Positions 55,506 through 64,000 of a stretch of 64,000 nucleotides of DNA are shown here, one piece after another. Made by a program: the position numbers and the translations under genes. The DNA is taken from the NCBI GenBank assembly GCA_003116975.1, contig BGKB01000025.1:434001-498000 (forward strand), read 5' to 3'. The first letter of the stretch is position 1. Each line of letters opens with the position of its first letter. A model generated the notes under the pieces. The model did not search any database. It was not told where the DNA came from and saw only the letters and a program-made list of their open reading frames with translations. The DNA is from Aurantiochytrium sp. KH105. Taxonomy: Eukaryota; Sar; Bigyra; Thraustochytrida; Thraustochytriidae.

Positions 55506-56942
55506 ATGGCCAAACCGCTCTCAGACTATGAACTGAGCGAGCTTCAGCGCGACCTTGCCTTGATGGGCAAAGATGCCGACAAGAGCTCACGACGGAATTC
55601 GTGGTCGAGCGGCCCCGGGCGTATGCGGCAAACTCTACGTACTATGGACCAGCTCCTTGCTCCACGCGTGACCTCGATCGCAGATCAAGCCTCCTTTGTC
55701 CTCGAGCGGCTCGTCATGGGCGATGACGCGAGTGTATCCTCTTGCGAAGACGACTCGCAAGGCGACCAAGCGGATGACTCCATGGAGCTACGTCTCGACC
55801 TCGAGACGCCCTTCGACTCGCTGCTTTCGTCGAAACAGGCTCTTCCCGTTCCCATTCAACCACGCCCGGCCCTTCTCGACGCCCAAACCAGCTGCTCGAG
55901 CATTCTATCACAAAGCTCGAGAACTCTTTTGGATTCATTGGAGAAAGCCGCAGCCCTTGATCACCCAACACTGAATGCTCAGACGAGTTGTGGCGACTTG
56001 CTGAGCCACAACGAGGCCATCGGAGCAACGCACCATAACGTTCCGCGCGCACAAACGCAAAGCACGCGCGACGAGCCATCTGCACTCATCAACTTCTCCA
56101 GCCCAGATAGCCCGATCACTCCGGGAGACATTGACCTTGTGCCAGCGCGACGTCCCGCGCGACGCTACTCGGCGGACATCTCCGAGGCCGACCGCAATCT
56201 CATCATGCAAGGCGCTGTGACGATTGCGGAACGCAGGGCATGGGGTGAAGCGCTGTCTTCCGCGGCGGCCGCTGCAGAAAAGGACAAAGAGCTCATCGCA
56301 TTCTATGCAAATGAGACAAAGACCCTGCGCGAACGTGCGCACGCTTTGTCCGCCCAAGTGTTGACTCTTCAACAGGAAAAGGACCACTTGACGCACGAGC
56401 GCGATGAGCTGAAAGCCCAGGTTGAGTTTGCGCAGCTCCAGACGCGACGCAGGGGATCATGTGGGGACATCAGGACGCACAATGCAGCGCTAACGTCGAC
56501 GCAAGAAGACTCTGTTGCTGTTGCTCGACTCGGGGACGAGCTGCGCGCTGCCAAAGAAACGGCGCGTGCGGAGCGTAAAATGCTTGAAGATGCCTTAAGC
56601 GCAGCCAATCACAGAGTCAAGGGTCTAGAGCAACGCTGCAAAGACCTCGACAAACAGGTGACGCAGCGTCCGCCAAGTGCGAACGACAATATGGAAGGTC
56701 TTCTTCTCAATCTTAGACAGGAGCTTCGCGGCATGGTGTCTGAGGCAATATCAGAATCTGTTGCGCACGAACAGCAGGCGATGTCGCGCTCGTCCGCCAC
56801 GCCGCCTGATTCTCCAAAGAGTCCAAGAGCGCGCAACTTTTCTCTATCGCGTATGTCAGAGCAGGCGCGGCTTCGTATGTCTCTTTCGCGATGGCGGAAC
56901 ACGGTGCCGTCGTCTTCGCCCCCTCCAAGTCCCTTACAATGA
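55506..56942 (+). CDS. Coiled-coil protein, unknown function
   Basis: A 478-residue protein with no recognised domain. The N-terminal half is disordered, with basic-Ser sites of the R-R-x-S type (SSRRNSWSS, ARRYSADIS, TRRRGSCGD) that fit AGC-kinase or 14-3-3 sites, and a duplicated LLDAQTSCSSILSQ / LNAQTSCGDLLSH motif near 120 and 157. Residues about 255-315 and 330-395 form coiled coils (EKDKELIAFYANETKTLRER is typical). The C-terminus is Ser/Pro-rich and basic with SPKSP-like sites. It could be a cytoskeletal or signalling scaffold, but this is only a composition-based guess. The ATG is at 55506. Confidence 0.7.
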   Translation: MAKPLSDYELSELQRDLALMGKDADKSSRRNSWSSGPGRMRQTLRTMDQLLAPRVTSIADQASFVLERLVMGDDASVSSCEDDSQGDQADDSMELRLDLETPFDSLLSSKQALPVPIQPRPALLDAQTSCSSILSQSSRTLLDSLEKAAALDHPTLNAQTSCGDLLSHNEAIGATHHNVPRAQTQSTRDEPSALINFSSPDSPITPGDIDLVPARRPARRYSADISEADRNLIMQGAVTIAERRAWGEALSSAAAAAEKDKELIAFYANETKTLRERAHALSAQVLTLQQEKDHLTHERDELKAQVEFAQLQTRRRGSCGDIRTHNAALTSTQEDSVAVARLGDELRAAKETARAERKMLEDALSAANHRVKGLEQRCKDLDKQVTQRPPSANDNMEGLLLNLRQELRGMVSEAISESVAHEQQAMSRSSATPPDSPKSPRARNFSLSRMSEQARLRMSLSRWRNTVPSSSPPPSPLQ

Positions 56943-57662
56943 TTTCAGACAATTTATTTGCCTTCTGTTCCCCGCCCTCCTCCGCGCAGCACTCACTCCC
57001 CGTGCGTGTAGTATTATACATGGAGCGCCTTGTTCGTGCGCAGCAAAGCACATTATGTTCTCTTGTATACTTTCTTGATCGATCGAATGAACCAACATCT
57101 GACTAGTAGGCCTAGGCCTATTGCCAACAATTATCTTGACCTCGCTCCGCCAAGGGGCCAGGCTCCATTTCGCGTGCAGTCGTCTCTCAAGATCCGAGTT
57201 CTGTGCGCGCCCACTGCGAGCCAAGGCACCTTGTGTTGGATGACGGCTTAGCTGGCTCGCTTTCGGCTGTCACAAGCATCGGCGCGGCGGACGGAGCGGG
57301 GCGCTCGCTGATCTCGCAAGAGCCCGCCCGCTGCCCACCATAATCCGCCGCTGAGATGGATGGACGTTCGTTCACCTACGATCGCCGATGACCCGCGCAA
57401 GCAACTTGAAGTCCGCACTCGCCTCAAGTCAGCCCCGCTAGGCAGCCAGGCAGCCAGCCAGGCGATGGATGGGCCAGTGAATGGAATGGGCTGCTTGAAG
57501 CAGGCGAGCAATCCCGCCGTTATACACTGGCAGCTGGCTCGGGCAGATAATGACAGCGAAGATCTTTCATCATCGACCAGCAGTAGCAGCAGCAGCAGCT
57601 GCAGGCAGAGAAATAATCGAGTCACCCGGCCGGGCGAACGAGCGTCGCGGCTGCAGGCGACG
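56943..57662. promoter_or_regulatory. Upstream region of the dynein heavy chain gene
   Basis: About 0.7 kb. It contains a doubled TAGGCCTA palindrome (57107-57120), CCAGGCAG repeats near 57440-57460 and a CAG repeat (57580-57602) some 60 bp before the start codon. No other gene is supported. Confidence 0.5.
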
Positions 57663-60600
57663 ATGGAGGCTCTACGCGCGTACGTTTGCGCGGTGGTCCC
57701 CGCAACGCTCGGTGCCAGCGAGGAAGCCGTACGAGCCGGATGGCTCGCCAACGTGGATGCCGATGCTGGTGAGGTCGACGACGACTCAGACCGCGCCGTG
57801 GAAACCTTCGTGACGGAGCCCGGACAGCAGGTGCTTTATGTGGAGCGACAGGCAGATGGCTCTGTTCGCTTCTCCAGCGAGGTGGGCTTTGGCGGCCTGG
57901 GGTGCGCAGGCGCCGTCCTCGTGAAAAGGCAACCGTTTGCGCTGGCTCCAATCAAGAATAACAACAACGACGACGACGACGACGACGGCAACAACGACAT
58001 TGACAAAGGCGAGAATCCAAGCAGCGGTGGTCCGGATGGCCAGCAAGAGGACCATGGAAGCGATAACTTTCGCATGTGCGACAAGGTCCGGTACGCTGTT
58101 CTCAATATGGCGCAGTCCTCGACGGCCACTCCCGCCACGCCAAGCACAGACCCCAACGCGGCGGCGGGGGAGGACTCGAGTAGCACTGTCGATGACGTCG
58201 TGGGGGGCGTCTACGACTACATTCACTTTGGCCTCGGACCGCTTCTTCGGTCCTACGGAACTGTCATGACGTCCGTGCCTTCTCGCGCTGCCGGATCAGC
58301 CGAAGACGAAGGAGGAGAGCCACCTGGTTCATCACCCATGTCATCCATGCCTCCCATGAGCGAGGCCATGCGCCAGGCCCTCCCTCTGATCAGCAAACGT
58401 ATGAATGAGCTTGAGTACGCCATGCGATCTTGCTTACAGAGCATGGAAATCCCCGAAGTCAGGCTCGCCGTGGACCCCGTCGTGAGCGAGGCGCTGGCAA
58501 GGGCCGGCGGAAGCGCTGACGGCAAGCCTCTCGAGGAAATTGGTCTAGGGGAAGACGCTAGGGATGTCAAAATGCTGAACCGCCTTCAGGCCGGTGTCAA
58601 TCGCTGGGTCAAAGAAATTCAAAAGGTGACCAAGCTTGACCGCGATGCTGGCACAGGCAGCGTGTCGCAAGAGGTTCAGTTTTGGCGCAATCTTGAACGT
58701 GCCTTGCAGCAGATCCAGCGCCAGGTCGATGGTCCCGAGGTTCGTCTTACACTTGATATTCTGAAGCAGAGTCGGCGTGCTCTCGCCACAATCCTCTTTG
58801 AAAATGACACCGGTCTGCAGTCCGCGATGAAACGCGTGAACAACTACATGATTCTCATGCAGGACTTTCCGATTGGCGGCCTTCTGGCTGCGACGGACAT
58901 TGGTCAGATCCAAGAGGCCATCGTTCAGATCTTTACGCACCTGAAGAAGATCAAGTCTGCCGACGAATACCCGCTCTCTCAGGCGATGCGTCTCGTTGAG
59001 AGCCTCTCGCGCGACATGAATGACCAAATTCTTGCCGTGCTTGCCTCGCGAGACCTCATGCAAATGCCCTATGCTGAGTTTGATGGCATCGCCCGCAGCT
59101 GCCAAGCTCTTTTCCGAACGTGGGACGATAATGTCCGCACCTTTCGTGAGCTCGCCAGGGACCTCGCCAAGCGCCGTGGTGCGGAACGCCTGCCTCCTAA
59201 GCTCACGTTTGAGCATGCTCACTTGCAGGAGAGAATCGAGGATTTGCGATCCTTCCGGGCAGCGCACGAAAAATTGCACACCGTGTTGGAAAAGGTTGAC
59301 CTTTCCTCCACGGAGGATGCCGCCGCGGCCGAAAAGTCCACCGCTGCCAGCCGAGAAATTGCTGCCTCCCCACGCAGTCAGGCCAGCGCCGTCGACGACG
59401 GTCATCAAGAGGAGCAAAAGAGCGAGCGTCCTGACTCGATCGCCGCCGCCTATGAGGTCGTCGCCGCGGTCAATGTTTTGGACCTTTCGCGCGAAGGTGC
59501 TGCGGCCTGGGAGAACGCCAAGGGACTCTACGAGCGCCGCGTTGATCGCCTTGAGCGCCGCATCATCGAACACCTCACAGATAGGCTCGGAGCCGCCAAG
59601 ACGGCGGACGAAATGTTCCGCGTCTTTTCTCGCTTCAACGCACTCTTCTTTCGTCCCCGTATCCGCGGCGCGATTCAGCAGTTCCAAACGCGCCTCATTG
59701 GCACGGTGGAGGCTGATATTGAGGCCTTGCAGCGCACTTTCAAACGCAGCTACGGACAGTCGCAGGCCAGCCTCATGAGTCGCGTAAAAGACGTTCCCCC
59801 CGTTTCTGGCGCCATCATTTGGGCGCGTCAAATTGAGCGCCAGCTTGACCAGCTTCTTGCTCGCGTTGAGGCAGTGCTTGGCGTCGGTTGGGAGCAGCAC
59901 GTTGAAGGCCGCCGACTCAAGGAGACGGGCGCCGCGTTCAAAAAGAAGCTCAATACGCAGACCATGTTCGACCAGTGGATGAAGAACATTCAGAACGCTC
60001 CAAGCTTTGAGGTCTCTGGTCGTCTCTTTCGCGTTGACGAGGCCACTTCTGGGGGGTCACCTTCTCTTAGCGTCAACTTTGATCCCGAGATTGTCGAACT
60101 CTTCAAGGAGGTTCGCAACTTGCAATGGCTAGGCTTTCGCATTCCGTACACGCTCAAGGTCATTGCCGATGAAGCCAAAGAAAAGTATCCGTTTGCCATG
60201 TCCCTTCAGGCATCCCTTGACGCCTTCAAGCTCACTGTGGCTCAAATGGACGACGAACTCGCTGCTCTGCTCTCTACGCACGTCAGCGAGGCACAGGCCA
60301 TCATCGAGGCGGCCTTTGACAAATCCAGCAAGGCTGTAAATTGGGACTCGGATGGACTTCGAGACTATGCCTCGGACTTTGCACAACGTGTGCAGGCGCT
60401 GCAAGACAAGGTCGTCAACGCCTCCGAAAAGACCTTTGCTGTTCAGGAGCAGCTGGTCCTGCTAAAGACATGCGACTACAACGCAGATTCGCTTGGGGCC
60501 TGCGTTGATGCTGTCCAGCGCACCGTTGATGACATGAACTTGGCGTCTTACACGAACCTCGAGGCCTGGGTCGCGCGCCTCGAGGAACGCATCGATGCCG

Positions 60601-63600
60601 TTCTTCAAGAGCGTCTCTCCACCGCTCTTCACGACTGGCTCGCCGAGTTTGCGGCCGGTAAAGCTGCTTCCACATGGCACGAGATTGTGCTACGCAAGCA
60701 TGCATTGTACCTCGATCCACCCTTGCAAGACGCGCGCTACACGTGCATTGCGGCACTTCACGGGAATGTAGACGTCGTTGCGAACCTTCCCCGAATCCAG
60801 AGCGCGCGATACGACACCGACAACGCCGTCGCGACGACGCGCCGGAGCACCTTGCTGCGATCCCTTATTGACCCTTCTTCCTCAGCGCCAGGGACTAATG
60901 CGGAGGCGCGCGCTTTGCTCGCTGACGCGTACGCTCACATCGAGAAACGCATGAAGGAAGTCGATGCATACGCGTCCACGTGGCTCCAATACCAGGCCCT
61001 TTGGGAGATGGAGTCTTCGCAGGTTTTCGAGATCATGGGAGAATCCTTTGCCAAGTGGCACCGTCTTCTCAAGGACGTGCAAGCGGCCCGTTCGACATTC
61101 GACACGACCGAACACATGCAGCGCTTCGGGCCAATTACCATTGATTTCCAGCAGGTTCAGGCTCAGATTAGTCTGCGTTACGATGCTTGGCACAAGGAGC
61201 TCCTCGGTCGCTTCGGAACCCTTCTCGCGGACGCCATGAAGGCGTTCTACGAGAACGTATCGAATATGCGGAATGAACTCGAAGCCGGCTCCTTTGATGC
61301 GCCCACGGCTGACGTCGTCACCTTTATCACCGTCTTGCGCAAGGTTCAGGCGCAGCGCAAGTCACTCGCCAACGACCTGGCAAGCTTTGTGGACGCCGAG
61401 CGGCTCGCGCAGCGCCAGCGCATGCAGTTCCCGGCCAGCTGGATCTGGAGCGCAAATTTGCAAGGCGAATGGGACGCCCTCGAGCAGATCCTCGCTCGTA
61501 AAGAGCGTGTCCTCGAGACCGAGCTACCGACGCTGCAGACTAAAATTGTTGCCGAAGACCGCGCCGTTGCCGGCCGCATTGAGCAGCTTGCTTCCGACTG
61601 GGCTGAACAGCGGCCCGTGGGCGGTGAAGCGCGGCCCGCAGCCGCACTCGAGGTTCTTGCACTGTTCGCTGCCCGAAAGGCGCGTGTCAAGGACGAGTGG
61701 GAACGAGTCTCCCTTGCCAAAGAAGCAATCCAGGGTGGCACCGAGGATGCTCTGGAGACCGTTGCTTCTCTATCGCAATCGCAACCGCAGAGCCACCGCG
61801 TCCTTGACACTCTTGGCAACGAGATCGAGAGTCTTCAGGAGGTCTGGACGTCGCTCGCGCAAGTTGCCGAAAATCTGGCGCAACTTCGGGAACTTCCGTG
61901 GACCGCGGTCGTTCCCAAAAAACTCCGTGTATCCCTCGACGCCATCCTCGAGGAGCTTCGCAAGCTCCCCAGCCGCGTTCGCCAGTACGAAGCCTTTGAG
62001 TACATTCAGGACACGGTCCGTGAATACAAAAAGACGCAGCCACTCATCATTGAGCTGCGGTCCGAGGCGCTCAAAGATCGCCACTGGCGACAGATTCACC
62101 GCACGCTCGATCTTGGGCCCGTTTCTGAACTTACGCTTGGAGACCTTTGGGTTAAAGATCTCAAGCGGCACCAAAAACCCCTTCAGGAAATCTTCCGAAC
62201 CGCTCAAGGAGAAATGGCACTCGAGGAATTCTTGCGGCAAATTCGCGAATTTTGGACCACCTACGAGCTTGATCTGGTCAATTTCCAGAACCGTTGCCGC
62301 ATCATTCGCGGCTGGGACGAGCTCTTTACACAGCTTGACGAGCACACCAACAGTCTCGCGTCCATGAAGCAGAGCCCATACTTTAAGGTCTTTGAGGAGG
62401 ACGCATCTGCCTGGGAGGACAAGCTCTTGCGCATTCGTGTTGTCCTCGACATTTGGATTGACGTGCAGCGCAGATGGGTGTACCTCGGAGCGATTCTCTT
62501 TGGCAGTGCTGACATCAAGCAGCAGCTACCCAACGAGTACAGCCGTTTCTCCTCGATTGACGGCGAGTTCGTTTCCCTCATGCGCAAAGTTTCGCGCGCA
62601 CCGCGTGTGCTCGAAGTCGTAAACTCCATGCCCAACCTGGATCACTCACTGGGCCGTCTTGCTGATCTTCTTGAGAAGATTCAGCGCGCGCTGGGTGACT
62701 ATCTTGAGCGCCAGCGCCAGGGATTTTCGCGCTTTTACTTTGTGGGAGACGAAGATCTCTTGGAGATCATTGGAAACTCAAAGGACCCGGTCAAGGTCCA
62801 GCGTCACATGAGCAAGATGTTTGCCGGCATTGTGTCGCTCAAGCTCGGTTCTGCAGCAGAAGGTGGCGACCAAGGCGACTCCGGAAGCGCTGCATCTGAC
62901 ATTACGGCCATGGTGTCGCGCGAGGGCGAGGTGGTGCCCTTTGCACCTGGACCCGTTCCCGTGACTGGAAAGGTGAATGAGTGGCTTGGTGGCGTCGAGA
63001 GCGCCATGCGTTCGACCCTATCGACCCTCTTGCAGCGTGCCAACGAGAGCAATCCTCTTTTGGGCGGTGGAGCAGGTGGCGCTCAATCCGGGGAAGACGC
63101 CTTCACTCCTTGGGTGGACAGGTTTCCTTCGCAAATTCTTCTTCTTGCGAGCCAAGTGTCGTGGTGCACCCAAGTCGACGCTATCCTTGCAGGTACATCA
63201 TCGAGCGGCGGTGCCAACACGGAGCAGCAGCTCACGACACTTTGCGACCGCACCGAGCACTGGCTCGGCGTCCTCGCCGAGCGCGTCCTTTCGGGTAACA
63301 TTAGCACCGAGGTGCGCAAAAAGCATGAACAGATCATCACCGAAATGGTTCACCAACGCGACGTGCTGCGCAAGCTTGCAGCCCAGAGTGCCGAGGGACA
63401 GGCTCCGTCGCCTGACACCTTTGCTTGGCTCAGCCAGATTCGCTATCGCTGGGCGCAAGACAAACTTTCTCTGCATATTGCCAGCGCGACCTTTGACTAC
63501 GGTTTTGAATACCAGGGCGTCGGGGAACGTCTTGTTCAAACGCCGCTCACAGATCGCTGCTACTTGGCCCTCACCCAAGCGCTCCACTTTCGTCTTGGCG

Positions 63601-64000
63601 GCAACCCTTTCGGACCTGCAGGAACAGGCAAGACCGAGTCCGTCAAGGCACTCGGAGCTCAAATGGGACGCTTTGTGCTGGTTTTCAACTGCGACGAGCA
63701 CTTTGACCTCAAGGCCATGGGACGCATTTTTGTTGGTCTGTGTCAGGTCGGGGCCTGGGGCTGCTTCGACGAGTTCAATCGCCTCGAAGAGCGCATTCTC
63801 TCGGCCGTCTCGCAGCAGATTCTCGATATCCAGCGCGGCCTGCTCGAGCACAAGGCTGAAGTTTCGCTGCTCGATAGGCCTGTGACCTTGAACCCCAACG
63901 TCGGCATCTTTGTCACAATGAATCCAGGCTACGCGGGACGCTCGAATCTGCCGGACAACCTTAAGCAGCTCTTCCGCGCAATCGCCATGATTGAGCCGGA
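57663..64000 (+). CDS. DYNC1H1: Cytoplasmic dynein 1 heavy chain, N-terminal 2112 codons (cut by window end)
   Basis: An uninterrupted frame from ATG 57663 to the window edge. The first 220 residues include an Asn/Asp run and a Ser/Pro stretch. The tail (DHC_N1) follows: FWRNLERALQQIQRQV, RLTLDILKQSRR, FENDTGLQSAMKRVNNY, LMQDFPIGGLL, LVESLSRDMNDQIL. These favour cytoplasmic dynein 1 over axonemal or IFT dynein. The linker (DHC_N2) spans about 1300-1750. AAA1 starts near 1960: CYLTLTQALHFRLGG, Walker A GPAGTGKT (K1990), Walker B GAWGCFDEFNRL, sensor-1 VTMNPGYAGRSNLPDN. AAA1 is the main ATPase site of this minus-end-directed microtubule motor. The remaining AAA modules, stalk and C-terminus lie outside the window. 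Confidence 0.93.
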   Translation, partial: MEALRAYVCAVVPATLGASEEAVRAGWLANVDADAGEVDDDSDRAVETFVTEPGQQVLYVERQADGSVRFSSEVGFGGLGCAGAVLVKRQPFALAPIKNNNNDDDDDDGNNDIDKGENPSSGGPDGQQEDHGSDNFRMCDKVRYAVLNMAQSSTATPATPSTDPNAAAGEDSSSTVDDVVGGVYDYIHFGLGPLLRSYGTVMTSVPSRAAGSAEDEGGEPPGSSPMSSMPPMSEAMRQALPLISKRMNELEYAMRSCLQSMEIPEVRLAVDPVVSEALARAGGSADGKPLEEIGLGEDARDVKMLNRLQAGVNRWVKEIQKVTKLDRDAGTGSVSQEVQFWRNLERALQQIQRQVDGPEVRLTLDILKQSRRALATILFENDTGLQSAMKRVNNYMILMQDFPIGGLLAATDIGQIQEAIVQIFTHLKKIKSADEYPLSQAMRLVESLSRDMNDQILAVLASRDLMQMPYAEFDGIARSCQALFRTWDDNVRTFRELARDLAKRRGAERLPPKLTFEHAHLQERIEDLRSFRAAHEKLHTVLEKVDLSSTEDAAAAEKSTAASREIAASPRSQASAVDDGHQEEQKSERPDSIAAAYEVVAAVNVLDLSREGAAAWENAKGLYERRVDRLERRIIEHLTDRLGAAKTADEMFRVFSRFNALFFRPRIRGAIQQFQTRLIGTVEADIEALQRTFKRSYGQSQASLMSRVKDVPPVSGAIIWARQIERQLDQLLARVEAVLGVGWEQHVEGRRLKETGAAFKKKLNTQTMFDQWMKNIQNAPSFEVSGRLFRVDEATSGGSPSLSVNFDPEIVELFKEVRNLQWLGFRIPYTLKVIADEAKEKYPFAMSLQASLDAFKLTVAQMDDELAALLSTHVSEAQAIIEAAFDKSSKAVNWDSDGLRDYASDFAQRVQALQDKVVNASEKTFAVQEQLVLLKTCDYNADSLGACVDAVQRTVDDMNLASYTNLEAWVARLEERIDAVLQERLSTALHDWLAEFAAGKAASTWHEIVLRKHALYLDPPLQDARYTCIAALHGNVDVVANLPRIQSARYDTDNAVATTRRSTLLRSLIDPSSSAPGTNAEARALLADAYAHIEKRMKEVDAYASTWLQYQALWEMESSQVFEIMGESFAKWHRLLKDVQAARSTFDTTEHMQRFGPITIDFQQVQAQISLRYDAWHKELLGRFGTLLADAMKAFYENVSNMRNELEAGSFDAPTADVVTFITVLRKVQAQRKSLANDLASFVDAERLAQRQRMQFPASWIWSANLQGEWDALEQILARKERVLETELPTLQTKIVAEDRAVAGRIEQLASDWAEQRPVGGEARPAAALEVLALFAARKARVKDEWERVSLAKEAIQGGTEDALETVASLSQSQPQSHRVLDTLGNEIESLQEVWTSLAQVAENLAQLRELPWTAVVPKKLRVSLDAILEELRKLPSRVRQYEAFEYIQDTVREYKKTQPLIIELRSEALKDRHWRQIHRTLDLGPVSELTLGDLWVKDLKRHQKPLQEIFRTAQGEMALEEFLRQIREFWTTYELDLVNFQNRCRIIRGWDELFTQLDEHTNSLASMKQSPYFKVFEEDASAWEDKLLRIRVVLDIWIDVQRRWVYLGAILFGSADIKQQLPNEYSRFSSIDGEFVSLMRKVSRAPRVLEVVNSMPNLDHSLGRLADLLEKIQRALGDYLERQRQGFSRFYFVGDEDLLEIIGNSKDPVKVQRHMSKMFAGIVSLKLGSAAEGGDQGDSGSAASDITAMVSREGEVVPFAPGPVPVTGKVNEWLGGVESAMRSTLSTLLQRANESNPLLGGGAGGAQSGEDAFTPWVDRFPSQILLLASQVSWCTQVDAILAGTSSSGGANTEQQLTTLCDRTEHWLGVLAERVLSGNISTEVRKKHEQIITEMVHQRDVLRKLAAQSAEGQAPSPDTFAWLSQIRYRWAQDKLSLHIASATFDYGFEYQGVGERLVQTPLTDRCYLALTQALHFRLGGNPFGPAGTGKTESVKALGAQMGRFVLVFNCDEHFDLKAMGRIFVGLCQVGAWGCFDEFNRLEERILSAVSQQILDIQRGLLEHKAEVSLLDRPVTLNPNVGIFVTMNPGYAGRSNLPDNLKQLFRAIAMIEP

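Noticed and set aside
58545-59900. A 451-codon minus-strand frame opposite dynein heavy chain
   Set aside because: It is an antisense shadow of a well-conserved coding region with strong codon bias; the plus-strand protein is clearly dynein.

Overview
The window is nuclear DNA from an intron-poor, GC-rich protist. Genes are long single reading frames packed on both strands, all three stop codons TAA, TAG and TGA are used, and only three introns are needed (two in a Sec14-GOLD gene, one in phosphomannomutase). The intergenic DNA is full of short tandem repeats. Gene content (dynein heavy chain, Tctex, DOT1, TMC channel, ESCRT-III, NOC4, ZIP, Helitron) is eukaryotic. The overall style fits a stramenopile, most likely a labyrinthulomycete/thraustochytrid; that placement is inference.

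Layout: 1-5.2 kb holds a partial gene tail, a Tctex-type dynein light chain (-) and a TMC-like channel (+). 5.6-12.1 kb is one minus-strand frame of 2169 codons: a THADA/Trm732 ARM-HEAT protein with a complete DRAP/RibD-type deaminase domain inserted in it. 12.9-17.8 kb has a membrane-anchored DUF2252 protein (-) and a Sec14-GOLD protein (+) leaving a shared 1.5 kb repeat-rich promoter region. 18.9-24.0 kb has a DOT1 histone methyltransferase with a zinc finger and a Mad3/BubR1-like checkpoint protein with two KEN boxes and about eleven ABBA-like motifs, nine of them in a C-terminal array. 24.5-31.5 kb has sideroflexin, a MORN protein, a tiny two-helix membrane protein, a YccF-like protein and a UbiA prenyltransferase. 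About 32.1-41.6 kb is a Helitron with an apparently intact Rep-helicase and a Ulp1-type protease. 41.9-51.4 kb has NOC4, phosphomannomutase (one frameshift), VPS2/CHMP2, ISD11/LYRM4 and a ZIP7-like zinc transporter whose 3' end overlaps a three-copy repeat. 53.6-64 kb has NUDT22, a coiled-coil protein and the N-terminal 2112 codons of cytoplasmic dynein 1 heavy chain, cut by the window end in AAA1.

The genes are mostly unrelated housekeeping functions; there is no operon logic, but divergent pairs share promoters. The strongest items for follow-up are the THADA-deaminase fusion (both partners have precedent at tRNA position 32), the ABBA-motif array, and a recurrent layout in which 60-225 nt directly upstream of start codons contain almost no T on the sense strand.
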